From Firmicutes bacterium UBA4981 (lineage in GTDB: Bacteria > Bacillota > SHA-98 > UBA4971): 19,503 nt of DNA. Where the stretch lies: the NCBI GenBank assembly GCA_002398515.1, contig DGZL01000068.1, positions 1 through 19,503 of the forward strand, written 5' to 3'. A program made the position numbers and the translations under genes. Of the stretch, positions 1-7,476 are shown piece by piece; position 1 is the first letter of the stretch, and the number at the start of each line of letters is the position of its first letter. Below the pieces are notes generated by a model, which was not told the origin of the DNA, made no database searches, and saw nothing but the letters and a program-made list of their open reading frames with translations.

Positions 1-11
1 GATCGTGACAT
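1..11 (-). CDS. rpsS: 30S ribosomal protein S19 (5' end only)
   Basis: Only the first three codons and two bases of the next lie in the window: ATG TCA CGA TC, reading M-S-R-(S). This matches the usual S19 N-terminus. A strong Shine-Dalgarno (GGAAGGAG, positions 20-27) sits 8 bases upstream of the ATG. The position directly after rplB is the standard place for rpsS in the S10 operon. S19 is a small-subunit protein of the 30S head. The identity is inferred from three residues plus gene order, so it should be confirmed on the neighbouring sequence. Confidence 0.75.
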
Positions 12-31
12 TAGCCCAGCTCCTTCCCCTC

Positions 32-856
32 TTACTTCCGCCTTCTGACTATTAGCTTATCAGAAAGCTTTTTCTTCCTAGTCCTGTAACCGAGAGTCGG
101 CTTACCCCATGGGGTCTGCGGTGACGGCATTCCAATGGGAGCACGACCTTCCCCACCGCCGTGGGGGTGGTCTACCGGGTTCATAGCTTTGCCTCGTACT
201 TTCGGCCTGCGCCCAAGATGTCTGGTCCTGCCGGCCTTACCTATCGTGATAATCTCGTGCTCAACATTTCCGACCTGTCCGATAGTGGCCTTGCATTCCA
301 GTCTCACCAGCCTGACCTCACCTGAGGGTAGCCTGACGTGGGCATAGTTGCCTTCCTTAGCCATAAGCTGAGCCCCTGCCCCTGCAGAACGAACCAACTG
401 TCCGCCCTTACCGGGAATCAGTTCTATATTGTGGATGATTGTGCCTGTCGGCATATCACGCAGCATAAGCGCATTCCCGGGTTTGATATCCGCGCCGGTC
501 CCCGACATGACAGCATTACCCACCTTGAGCTCAGAGGGCGCAAGAATGTATCTCTTCTCTCCATCAGCGTAATGGAGCAATGCAATCCTGGCAGATCTAT
601 TCGGGTCGTACTCAATACTTGCCACCCTTGCCGGAATTCCGTCTTTCTCTCGCTTGAAATCTATGATCCGATAGCTTCTCTTTGCTCCGCCACCCCTGCG
701 CCTGATGGTAATCTTACCATGCGCATTCCGGCCGGCAGTCTTCGGATTCGGGCGGAGAAGCTTCTTTTCCGGTTTCTTCTTAGTCAGTTCTTGGAAGGTT
801 GATCCACTCATGAACCGCCTTCCTGCAGTAACCGGCTTATGTCTCTTGATTCCCAA
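32..856 (-). CDS. rplB: 50S ribosomal protein L2
   Basis: L2 is a 23S rRNA-binding protein of the large subunit needed for subunit joining and peptidyl transferase activity. The 274-residue product has the usual family length and starts MGIKRHKP. It carries the conserved HPHGGGEGRAPIG segment near residue 230, whose histidine is important for activity, and a very basic C-terminus ending RRRK. The start is TTG, chosen because AAGGAGGGG lies 8 bases upstream and the N-terminus matches the family exactly. The gene follows rplW with a 75-base gap and precedes rpsS by about 20 bases, as in a standard S10 operon. The Shine-Dalgarno can pair with an upstream CCCCTC (see separate entry). Confidence 0.98.
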   Translation of the reverse strand: MGIKRHKPVTAGRRFMSGSTFQELTKKKPEKKLLRPNPKTAGRNAHGKITIRRRGGGAKRSYRIIDFKREKDGIPARVASIEYDPNRSARIALLHYADGEKRYILAPSELKVGNAVMSGTGADIKPGNALMLRDMPTGTIIHNIELIPGKGGQLVRSAGAGAQLMAKEGNYAHVRLPSGEVRLVRLECKATIGQVGNVEHEIITIGKAGRTRHLGRRPKVRGKAMNPVDHPHGGGEGRAPIGMPSPQTPWGKPTLGYRTRKKKLSDKLIVRRRK

Positions 857-862
857 CTCTTA

Positions 863-898
863 CCCCTCCTTTATCTAACCACCTTGCTGCCAGAGGGG
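863..898 (-). promoter_or_regulatory. Possible hairpin masking the rplB ribosome binding site
   Basis: On the minus strand CCCCTC (893-898) is complementary to GAGGGG (863-868), which is part of the rplB Shine-Dalgarno. The stem is 6 bp with a 24-base loop. If formed, it would limit access to the TTG start. The sequence shows only the complementarity; a regulatory role is inference, and G-rich ribosome binding sites find short partners easily by chance. Confidence 0.3.
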
Positions 899-931
899 AG
901 TTCACTCCAGCCGCTTCGCTTTACCGATAAC

Positions 932-1219
932 CTATACACCCTCGAAGAGTGGAATGTTATAACCTTCTTCCAGGGTCACCACGGCCTTCTTCCACTCAGG
1001 AGTCTTGCCTTCGAATCTTCCCATCCTTCTGGTCTTGCCGGGCATCCTTAAGGTGTTCACATTCTTGACCTTGACCTTGAACGTTGCCTCAACCGCTTTC
1101 TTGATCTCGACCTTTGTGGCGAGGACATCCACGATAAACGTATACTTGTTATCTTCCAATCCTCCCATGGTCTTCTCAGTCAAAATCGGCCTTACAATAA
1201 TATCCCTTGCGGTTCTCAC
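932..1219 (-). CDS. rplW: 50S ribosomal protein L23
   Basis: L23 binds domain III of 23S rRNA at the exit tunnel and docks trigger factor and SRP. The 95-residue product starts VRTARDIIVRPILTEK and has the family features ARD..RPILTEK and the extended loop KTRRMGRFEGK. I chose the GTG at 1219. It overlaps the rplD stop codon (GTGA), lies 10 bases from the AGGAGG, and gives the same length as the Bacillus subtilis protein. A TTG two codons upstream (1225) would leave only 4 bases from the Shine-Dalgarno. The stop/start overlap implies translational coupling to rplD. Confidence 0.96.
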   Translation of the reverse strand: MRTARDIIVRPILTEKTMGGLEDNKYTFIVDVLATKVEIKKAVEATFKVKVKNVNTLRMPGKTRRMGRFEGKTPEWKKAVVTLEEGYNIPLFEGV

Positions 1220-1842
1220 TTGCAAAGCACCTCCTCCACTACATCCGCGGCCTCCTTGGTAAGGAGAAGCTTATCGTAGTTGAGGATATCATAGACATTT
1301 AGCTTAGAAGGAGTAAGCATCTTGACGCCGGGGATATTATTAAGGGACAGCTCCACATTTTTGTCCGGCTGTTTCACAACTACAAGCGCTTTTCCGTCAG
1401 CGTCGAGTTTGCCTAACATGTTCACCATTACCTTTGTCTTTGGCTCGATCATGGACAATTCCTCGAGAACCAGGACTTGCTCATTTTCAGCTTTCGAAGA
1501 TAACGCTGATAACAGCGCAACCCTTCGAGCCTTCTTGGGCAGATTATACCCATACCCCCTAGGCCTCGGGCCAAATGTCACCGCTCCGCCCTTCCATATC
1601 GGAGATCTGCGGCTGCCATGCCTTGCTCTTCCGGTTCCTTTCTGACGCCAGGGCTTTGCTCCACCCCCGGCCACTTCACCCCTGGTTTTTGTTTTCACTG
1701 TGCCAAGGCGTTTTGCAGCCAGCTGCATCACCACAGCCTCATGGAGAACATGCTCATTGACAGGCACCCCGAAGACCGAGGCAGGAAGCTCGTAGTCGCC
1801 TATTCTCTCGCCATTCATGTTATATAGAGGCGCTTTTGGCAT
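1216..1842 (-). CDS. rplD: 50S ribosomal protein L4
   Basis: L4 is a primary 23S rRNA-binding protein whose extended loop lines the exit tunnel. In Escherichia coli it also represses its own S10 operon. The 208-residue product shows the conserved loop TKTRGEVAGGGAKPWRQKGTG (about residues 50-70) and GRARHGSRRSPIWKGGAVTFGP. It starts at ATG 1842 with GAGGTAGGTGAT upstream, overlapping the rplC stop; the gap to rplC is 14 bases. Its last bases overlap the rplW start. Whether it regulates this operon is unknown, but the structured tuf-rpsJ spacer would be a place to look. Confidence 0.98.
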   Translation of the reverse strand: MPKAPLYNMNGERIGDYELPASVFGVPVNEHVLHEAVVMQLAAKRLGTVKTKTRGEVAGGGAKPWRQKGTGRARHGSRRSPIWKGGAVTFGPRPRGYGYNLPKKARRVALLSALSSKAENEQVLVLEELSMIEPKTKVMVNMLGKLDADGKALVVVKQPDKNVELSLNNIPGVKMLTPSKLNVYDILNYDKLLLTKEAADVVEEVLCK

Positions 1843-1856
1843 CTAGATCACCTACC

Positions 1857-2504
1857 TCACTTCTTGTTCTTTGCCGCCCGGCTCTTCACTGCTTCTTGGA
1901 CCATAAGCAGAGAACCGCGTCGTCCGGGGACTGATCCTTTGACAAGCATCAAGTTCCGCTCAGGATCCACCCTGACGACCTCAAGATTTTGGATCGTTAC
2001 GCGCTCTCCTCCGAGGCGGCCCGGGAGCTTTCTGCCCTTTAGCACTCGCGCCAAGCCGGTTGCACCCGCGGCTCCCGGGCGGCGGTGGTACATAGACCCA
2101 TGGCTCATAGGGCCTCTCTTGAAATTCCATCTCTTGATCGCGCCTGCGAACCCTTTTCCAATAGATGTCCCAACAACATCAACCAGGTCGCCCTCGCGAA
2201 ACACGTCAACCTTAATCTCGGAACCTACCTCATGTGGCGAGTCTTCCGAGACCCTAATTTCCCTGAGATAACGCTTTGGGCTAACCTTGCTACGCTTGAA
2301 ATGGCCCATTTTCGGCTTATTGACAAGGCGTTCGCGAATATCGCCGTATCCCAGCTGAATGGCAAAGTAGCCGTCTTTGTCCATTGTCTTCTTTTGAACG
2401 ACGACGCATGGACCGGCTTCTATGACTGTCACCGGAATCGTGTGCCCTTCATCAGTAAACACTTGTGTCATTCCAAGTTTCTTTCCTAGTATCCCTTTTG
2501 CCAT
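1857..2504 (-). CDS. rplC: 50S ribosomal protein L3
   Basis: L3 is an early-assembly 23S rRNA-binding protein that reaches toward the peptidyl transferase centre. The 215-residue product starts MAKGILGKKLGMTQVF and contains the typical GPMSHGSMYHRRPGAAGA and LPGRLGGERVTIQNLEVV segments (about residues 130-175). The length is normal. It starts at ATG 2504; the upstream AAGGGGGTG (10 bases away) or the closer GAGGT can serve as ribosome binding site. It is separated from rpsJ by 62 bases, which contain a possible closing stem around the binding site. Confidence 0.98.
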   Translation of the reverse strand: MAKGILGKKLGMTQVFTDEGHTIPVTVIEAGPCVVVQKKTMDKDGYFAIQLGYGDIRERLVNKPKMGHFKRSKVSPKRYLREIRVSEDSPHEVGSEIKVDVFREGDLVDVVGTSIGKGFAGAIKRWNFKRGPMSHGSMYHRRPGAAGATGLARVLKGRKLPGRLGGERVTIQNLEVVRVDPERNLMLVKGSVPGRRGSLLMVQEAVKSRAAKNKK

Positions 2505-2507
2505 TTA

Positions 2508-2566
2508 CCTCGCACCCCCTTCGTTGTCACATTCACCGCTATACCCGCTCGGGTCACGAGGCGAGG
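2508..2566 (-). promoter_or_regulatory. Possible stem enclosing the rpsJ-rplC gap
   Basis: On the minus strand CCTCGC (2561-2566), immediately after the rpsJ stop codon, is complementary to GCGAGG (2508-2513), which runs into the rplC start region. The enclosed segment contains a small perfect hairpin ACCCGAGCGGGT (2543-2554). The structure would put the AAGGGGGTG ribosome binding site in a loop and GAGG in the stem. The complementarity is directly visible; function is inference. Confidence 0.35.
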
Positions 2567-2875
2567 TTAAAGCTTAATCTCAATGCCCACGCCCGCCGGC
2601 AAGTCCAGCCTCGTAAGATCGTCAATAGTTTTCTGGGTAGGCTCGATAATGTCAATAAGTCTCTTATGAGTCCTCATTTCAAACTGCTCTCTCGAGTCCT
2701 TGTCCACGTGGACGGATCTTAACACTGTGAACACACTTCTTTCCGTCGGCAACGGAATAGGACCCGAAACCCTGGCGCCACTGCGCCGTGCAGTCTCTAC
2801 GATCTTCTCCGCTGACTGATCCAGCAGCCTATGGTCGAATGCTTTCAACTTGATTCTGATCTTCTGCTCAGCCAT
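2567..2875 (-). CDS. rpsJ: 30S ribosomal protein S10
   Basis: S10 is a 30S head protein that, as NusE, also joins NusB and NusG in transcription complexes. The 102-residue product has exactly the family length, with MAEQKIRIKLKAFDH at the start and GVGIEIKL at the end. It contains the conserved SGARVSGPIPLPTE and SREQFEMRTHKRLIDI blocks. I chose the ATG at 2875, 10 bases from AGGAGG; an in-frame ATG three codons upstream is too close to that site. It is the first gene of the S10 operon, 170 bases after tuf. No convincing promoter was seen in that gap. Confidence 0.98.
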   Translation of the reverse strand: MAEQKIRIKLKAFDHRLLDQSAEKIVETARRSGARVSGPIPLPTERSVFTVLRSVHVDKDSREQFEMRTHKRLIDIIEPTQKTIDDLTRLDLPAGVGIEIKL

Positions 2876-2979
2876 GGTCTCCATTCCTCCTCGCAGTCGT
2901 CTGATCGAGTTTGCAGACTCGCTCCCCTGGAATTCCCCTGCGAAAGCAAGCAACCTCCAAGTTCATAGCTTGCAGCAAG

Positions 2980-3043
2980 GGGCCGGGTAAGTCACGGGTA
3001 GAAGCCCGGCCCATCTATTCCTCACTCTCAAGGCAATACCCGT
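2980..3043 (-). promoter_or_regulatory. Structured tuf-rpsJ spacer RNA (possible pseudoknot)
   Basis: Directly after the tuf stop the minus strand has ACGGGTA (3037-3043), then GGGCCGGG (3005-3012), then TACCCGT (2994-3000) and CCCGGCCC (2980-2987). GGGCCGGG pairs perfectly with CCCGGCCC (8 bp), and its 17-base loop contains TACCCGT, which is the perfect complement of the upstream ACGGGTA. The two helices interleave, giving a pseudoknot or two competing folds. No T-run follows, so it is not a standard intrinsic terminator. It lies where an S10 operon leader would be expected. Confidence 0.5.
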
Positions 3044-3045
3044 CT

Positions 3046-4251
3046 TTACTTCACTATCGATGAAACAACACCTTTACCGATTGTACGGCCGCCTTCACGA
3101 ATAGCGAACCGGAGGCCTTCCTCAAGAGCGATAGGCATGATTAGCTCAATAGACATAGTAATATTATCGCCTGGCATTACCATCTCGACTCCCTCAGGAA
3201 GCAATGCGTTGCCGGTTACGTCCGTGGTTCGGAAGTAGAACTGCGGGCGATACCCTGTAAAGAACGGTGTATGTCTTCCGCCCTCTTCCTTAGACAGGAC
3301 GTAGACTTCGCCTTTGAACTTCGTGTGGGGCTTGATGGAACCCGGTTTCGCGAGGACCTGCCCTCTTTCAATTTCATCCTTCTCTACACCTCGGAGCAGA
3401 ACACCGATGTTATCTCCTGCTACACCCTGCTCCAGGGTCTTACGGAACATCTCTACACCTGTGACTACTGTCGCTCTGGACTCATCAACAAGCCCGACAA
3501 TCTCCACCTGCTCCCCTACCTTGACTGCGCCTCTCTCTACCCTGCCTGTGGCTACTGTGCCTCGGCCGGTAATTGAGAATACGTCCTCGACAGGCATGAG
3601 GAACGGTTTGTCGATATCGCGCTCAGGAGTGGGAACGTACCTGTCAACCTCGTCCATGAGCTTAAAGATCTGACCACACCACTTGCAGTCGCGACTCCCG
3701 CAACCGCACTCCAGAGCCTTCAGGGCAGAACCTCGCACAAATGGGATATCGTCTCCTGGGAACTCATTCTTGGAAAGGAGCTCCCTGACTTCCATCTCAA
3801 CGAGATCTACCAGCTCCTCTTCGTCTTCCATCCTGTCGCATTTGTTGAGGAACACAACGATGTAAGGGACACCTACCTGCCGTGCAAGCAGGATGTGCTC
3901 CCTGGTCTGGGGCATCGGTCCATCTTCTGCGCTTACCACGAGAATAGCTCCGTCCATCTGGGCTGCGCCGGTGATCATGTTCTTGACATAGTCGGCGTGT
4001 CCTGGACAGTCAACGTGAGCGTAGTGTCTATTCTCCGTCTCATACTCGACGTGATAGGTAGAGATGGTGATACCGCGCTCCCTCTCCTCAGGAGCCTTGT
4101 CAATGTCTTCAAACTTCTTGTAGTTCGCCAAGCCCGCTTTACTCAGAGTAAGCGTAATCGCTGAAGTCAGCGTCGTTTTGCCATGGTCAATATGTCCTAT
4201 AGTCCCGACGTTGACATGGGGCTTTGTCCTCTCAAATTTCTGCTTGGCCAT
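3046..4251 (-). CDS. tuf: Elongation factor Tu
   Basis: EF-Tu is the GTPase that brings aminoacyl-tRNA to the ribosomal A site. The 401-residue product has all GTP motifs: GHIDHGKT (residues 19-26), RGITI near 60, DCPGH near 82, NKCD near 137 and GSAL near 176, followed by the beta-barrel domains with TGRGTVATGRVERG. The start MAKQKFERTKPH fits the family, with GGGAGG 9 bases upstream; an ATG three codons earlier abuts that site and is unlikely. Unusual for most EF-Tu proteins, a cysteine cluster (C182, C184, C189, C192) follows the G5 motif. It looks able to bind a metal. I recall similar inserts in some clostridial EF-Tu sequences but cannot verify this here. The gene is 47 bases downstream of fusA. 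Confidence 0.99.
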   Translation of the reverse strand: MAKQKFERTKPHVNVGTIGHIDHGKTTLTSAITLTLSKAGLANYKKFEDIDKAPEERERGITISTYHVEYETENRHYAHVDCPGHADYVKNMITGAAQMDGAILVVSAEDGPMPQTREHILLARQVGVPYIVVFLNKCDRMEDEEELVDLVEMEVRELLSKNEFPGDDIPFVRGSALKALECGCGSRDCKWCGQIFKLMDEVDRYVPTPERDIDKPFLMPVEDVFSITGRGTVATGRVERGAVKVGEQVEIVGLVDESRATVVTGVEMFRKTLEQGVAGDNIGVLLRGVEKDEIERGQVLAKPGSIKPHTKFKGEVYVLSKEEGGRHTPFFTGYRPQFYFRTTDVTGNALLPEGVEMVMPGDNITMSIELIMPIALEEGLRFAIREGGRTIGKGVVSSIVK

Positions 4252-4298
4252 TCCTGTCATCCTCCCTTGGAATTGGTCTTCTTCCTATCACCATTTTT

Positions 4299-6371
4299 TT
4301 ATATTCCCAAAGCTATAACAGTTTTTGCAATAGCTTCGGGCACTTCCTCATAGCACACGAAATGCATATCATATGTCCCTCGCCCTTGCGTCAGGGACCT
4401 AAGATCTGTAGCATACCCGAACATCTCCGCCAAAGGAACCCGGGACTTAATCACATGGAACAGTCCTTCTCTCTCCATACCCTGGACCTTGCCGCGCCTT
4501 GCGCTAATGTCAGCAAGGACGTCTCCTGTGAATTCTTCAGGAACCATCACTTCAACACGCATAATCGGCTCAAGAAGACGCGGACTTGCACGCCTTACCC
4601 CATCCTTAACAGCCATGGACGCTGCGATTTTAAATGCCATCTCTGATGAGTCTACCTCATGGTAAGACCCGTCAACAAGCGTCACCTTTATGTCAACCAT
4701 GGGATAACCTGCCAATTCTCCTGCTTCCATTGCGTCTTTTGCGCCGGCCTCGACAGCTCGAACAAATTCCTTCGGCACTACTCCGCCTTTTGTGGCGTCC
4801 AGAAATGCAAACCCTTCGCCGGGGGATTGAGGTGAAAGAGCAAGGACAACATGCCCATACTGCCCCTTGCCTCCTGACTGTCTTATGAACTTCCCGTCAC
4901 TTTCCACACTTGAAGTAATCGTCTCCCTGTACGCCACCTGTCGTTTACCCACATTGGCGTTGACTCCGAATTCCCTGATCAGCCTGTCGACGATAACCTC
5001 CAGATGAAGCTCACCCATACCTGATATGACGGTCTGCCCGGTATCAGGATCCTGCTTTACCTGGAATGTCGGATCCTCCTCCGCAAGCCGAGCCAAAGTC
5101 GTAGCCAACTTGTCTTCATCGGATTTAGTCTTTGGCTCTACTGCCACAGATATGACAGGTTCAGGAATGGACATGGTCTCGAGAACAATAGGATTTTCCT
5201 CATCACACAGGGTGTTCCCGGTCGCGACTTCCCTGAATCCTACTGCAGCCACTATATCACCGGCATAAGCACGTTCAACGTCTTGACGATGATTGGCGTG
5301 CATCTGAAGGATGCGGGCAAGCCTTTCCTTCTTGTTTTGGCTGATGTTATACACATATGAACCTGCATGGATGGATCCTGAGTACACCCTGAAGTACGTC
5401 AGCTTCCCCACATACGGATCGGCTGCAATCTTGAAAGCCAAAGCGCAAAACCGCTCATCTTCAGTGGGCAACCTTTCTTCTTCTTCGCCGGTGGACGGGT
5501 TGATTCCGACAACAGGCGGAAGATCCTTCGGAGCGGGCAAGTAGTCTACCACTGCGTCGAGTAAAAGTTGGACTCCTTTGTTTCTGAAAGCCGAGCCACA
5601 AAGAACAGGTATCACTTTGGCAGACAACGTTCCTTTCCTAAGCGCAGCCTTTATCTTGTCAGGCGTGACGCTTCGGCCCTCAATGTAGCTTGCCATGATA
5701 TCGTCGTCTACATCAGCAAGGGCTTCGATCAGCTCTTCCCTGCGCTTCCCGGCTTCTTCCTTAAGCTCATCAGGTATTTCCGTCTCTTCTCTCTTGGTTC
5801 CCAGATCATCCATGTACACAATGGCTTTTTCGTTAATGAGGTCTATGATTCCCCTAAACTTCTCCTCAGCGCCAATGGGAATTTGAATCGGCACCCCGTT
5901 AGCGCCCAGTCTGTCTCTTACCATCTTCACACATCGTCCGAAATCCGCCCCAACCCTGTCCATCTTATTGACGAATATGACTCGTGGCACCTTGTACCGA
6001 TCCGCCTGGCGCCATACAGTCTCGGATTGCGGTTCTACTCCGCCGACAGCACATAACACTGTAATTGCTCCGTCTAGTACACGGAGAGACCTCTCAACTT
6101 CCATTGTGAAGTCCACGTGTCCGGGAGTGTCTATAATGTTGATTCGATGGTCGCGCCAGTAGCAGGTGGTAGCAGCAGCGGTGATTGTAATTCCACGCTC
6201 TTGCTCCTGTACCATCCAATCCATTGTGGCAGCCCCATCGTGAACTTCTCCGATCCTGTGGACTCGACCGGTATAGAAGAGGATACGCTCGGTGGTAGTG
6301 GTTTTACCTGCGTCGATGTGTGCCATTATACCAATATTCCTTGTCTTTTCCAGCGAGAATCTTTCTGCCAC
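4299..6371 (-). CDS. fusA: Elongation factor G
   Basis: EF-G is the GTPase that drives tRNA-mRNA translocation and, with ribosome recycling factor, subunit splitting. The 690-residue product has the expected length and motifs: AHIDAGKTT (17-25), QERGITI near 60, DTPGHVDF near 82-89, NKMD near 137 and SAF near 263. Domain IV carries GGKGQYGHV and the C-terminal domain V carries ARRGKVQGME. The start is GTG, giving MAERFSLEKTRNIGIMAHID, with GGAGGGGATATAAG just upstream. It sits between rpsG (64-base gap) and tuf (47-base gap), the normal str operon order. It is a canonical EF-G rather than a tetracycline-resistance type paralogue, judging by the context and motifs. Confidence 0.99.
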   Translation of the reverse strand: MAERFSLEKTRNIGIMAHIDAGKTTTTERILFYTGRVHRIGEVHDGAATMDWMVQEQERGITITAAATTCYWRDHRINIIDTPGHVDFTMEVERSLRVLDGAITVLCAVGGVEPQSETVWRQADRYKVPRVIFVNKMDRVGADFGRCVKMVRDRLGANGVPIQIPIGAEEKFRGIIDLINEKAIVYMDDLGTKREETEIPDELKEEAGKRREELIEALADVDDDIMASYIEGRSVTPDKIKAALRKGTLSAKVIPVLCGSAFRNKGVQLLLDAVVDYLPAPKDLPPVVGINPSTGEEEERLPTEDERFCALAFKIAADPYVGKLTYFRVYSGSIHAGSYVYNISQNKKERLARILQMHANHRQDVERAYAGDIVAAVGFREVATGNTLCDEENPIVLETMSIPEPVISVAVEPKTKSDEDKLATTLARLAEEDPTFQVKQDPDTGQTVISGMGELHLEVIVDRLIREFGVNANVGKRQVAYRETITSSVESDGKFIRQSGGKGQYGHVVLALSPQSPGEGFAFLDATKGGVVPKEFVRAVEAGAKDAMEAGELAGYPMVDIKVTLVDGSYHEVDSSEMAFKIAASMAVKDGVRRASPRLLEPIMRVEVMVPEEFTGDVLADISARRGKVQGMEREGLFHVIKSRVPLAEMFGYATDLRSLTQGRGTYDMHFVCYEEVPEAIAKTVIALGI

Positions 6372-6435
6372 CTTATATCCCCTCCTTCCATCTGAACACT
6401 CTGACCGGAGAATCTAAAAAACCTAACAACCTATC

Positions 6436-6906
6436 CTACCACCTAAAGTGAGCAAATGCTTTGTTTGCTTCTGCCATCCTGTGAGTATCTTCCCTCTTCC
6501 TTACGGAAGCTCCTTGGCCTGCTGAAGCGTCAAGGAGTTCACCGGCTAATTTCTCAGCCATAGACTTTTCAGACCTGGCTCGGGCGTTTTGGACTATCCA
6601 ACGCAGTGCCAATGTAGAGCGTCTCTCTGTCCGCACCTCAACAGGCACCTGATAAGTAGCGCCTCCGACCCTACGCGGTCTGACCTCCAGAATAGGCATG
6701 ACATTCTTAACTGCCCGTTCAAATACTTCCATGGGATCTTTCTTAGTCTTCTCACCGATACTGTTCATGGCATCGTAGAAAATGGATTCCGCGACACCTT
6801 TCTTACCATCGAGAAGCAGCTTATTAATCAGTTGAGCTGCCAACTCGTTACCGTATACAGGATCCGGAATTACGTCTCTCTTAGAGATTCTGCCCCGCCT
6901 GGGCAT
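6436..6906 (-). CDS. rpsG: 30S ribosomal protein S7
   Basis: S7 nucleates assembly of the 30S head by binding the 3' major domain of 16S rRNA and lies at the E site. The 156-residue product is of normal length, starting MPRRGRISKRDVIPDP and ending FAHFRW. It has the conserved EVRPRRVGGATYQVPVEV block (about residues 75-92). I chose the ATG at 6906 with a near-perfect AAGGAGGT 7 bases upstream, rather than an upstream in-frame start that would overlap that site. In E. coli S7 represses translation of the str operon at the rpsL-rpsG junction; a hairpin over this ribosome binding site is noted separately. Confidence 0.98.
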   Translation of the reverse strand: MPRRGRISKRDVIPDPVYGNELAAQLINKLLLDGKKGVAESIFYDAMNSIGEKTKKDPMEVFERAVKNVMPILEVRPRRVGGATYQVPVEVRTERRSTLALRWIVQNARARSEKSMAEKLAGELLDASAGQGASVRKREDTHRMAEANKAFAHFRW

Positions 6907-6912
6907 CCGCAC

Positions 6913-6932
6913 ACCTCCTTCCTTTAAGGAAG
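6913..6932 (-). promoter_or_regulatory. Hairpin overlapping the rpsG Shine-Dalgarno
   Basis: In the 44-base rpsL-rpsG gap the minus strand reads CTTCC TTAAA GGAAG (6918-6932), a 5-bp stem with a 5-base loop. The 3' arm overlaps the AAGGAGGT ribosome binding site (6913-6920). This is where the E. coli S7 repressor acts, so it is a candidate feedback site. The E. coli structure is larger and no sequence match to it was attempted. Confidence 0.4.
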
Positions 6933-6950
6933 CCATTCTAATCTTAGTAT

Positions 6951-7367
6951 TTACGACTTAGGCCTCTTGGTTCCGTACTTTGATCGCGCCTGTCTCCTAT
7001 CAGCTACCCCTGCAGCATCGAGAGTCCCTCGCACAATATGATAACGCACGCCGGGAAGGTCCTTTACTCTGCCACCCCTGATAAGAACCACAGAGTGCTC
7101 CTGAAGATTATGTCCTATCCCAGGAACGTATGCAGTTACCTCGAGACCGTTACTAAGTCTGACTCTGGCAATCTTACGTAGCGCCGAGTTAGGTTTCTTG
7201 GGGGTCGTTGTCCTTACAACTGTGCAGACTCCCCTCTTCTGCGGGGCCCCACCGGTGTACTGAGATCTCCGGGTACGAGAATTATAAATCCACCTGAGAG
7301 CTGGAGCAGACGATTTCTTAGTTACCTTTTTGCGTCCCTTACGCACTAATTGATTAATCGTGGGCAC
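6951..7367 (-). CDS. rpsL: 30S ribosomal protein S12
   Basis: S12 sits at the decoding centre and influences accuracy; it is the target of streptomycin resistance mutations. The 138-residue product begins VPTINQLVRKGRKK and contains PKKPNSALRK (K57 and K58 correspond to the E. coli K42/K43 region) and GGRVKDLPGV (K102, D103, P105). These are wild-type, streptomycin-sensitive residues. A 15-residue-class insert after APAL matches the longer Bacillota form. The usual R-V-Y before TTTPKKP is V-V-R here, which is uncommon. I chose the GTG at 7367, 11 bases from AGGAGG, because an upstream TTG would overlap the ribosome binding site. It follows the L7Ae-like gene after 116 structured bases. Confidence 0.98.
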   Translation of the reverse strand: MPTINQLVRKGRKKVTKKSSAPALRWIYNSRTRRSQYTGGAPQKRGVCTVVRTTTPKKPNSALRKIARVRLSNGLEVTAYVPGIGHNLQEHSVVLIRGGRVKDLPGVRYHIVRGTLDAAGVADRRQARSKYGTKRPKS

Positions 7368-7417
7368 GCTGTTTCGCACCTCCTTCCCCAAATGAACTTA
7401 CCTTTACACATAACGTA

Positions 7418-7443
7418 CCCCTTCCACCTCGAGGTGCAAGGGG
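7418..7443 (-). promoter_or_regulatory. Strong hairpin between the L7Ae-like gene and rpsL
   Basis: The minus strand can form CCCCTT/AAGGGG (7438-7443 with 7418-7423), one G-G mismatch, then the perfect palindrome CACCTCGAGGTG (7425-7436). An overlapping alternative pairs GGTGC (7443-7447) with GCACC (7433-7437), so the two folds exclude each other. No T-run follows. The placement in a 116-base leader ahead of rpsL suggests an attenuator, a processing site or a protein-binding site; which of these is not shown. Confidence 0.5.
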
Positions 7444-7476
7444 CACCGTGGAACGTCGTATTTTAACCGTTACAAC

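Noticed and set aside
2868..2966. Minus-strand 32-codon frame ahead of and overlapping the rpsJ start
   Set aside because: It has an ATG but no ribosome binding site, and the composition is not protein-like. The overlap with rpsJ by a few bases is probably chance.
6410..6435. T6 run on the minus strand after rpsG as a terminator
   Set aside because: No stable stem precedes the run, and fusA follows closely in the same operon.
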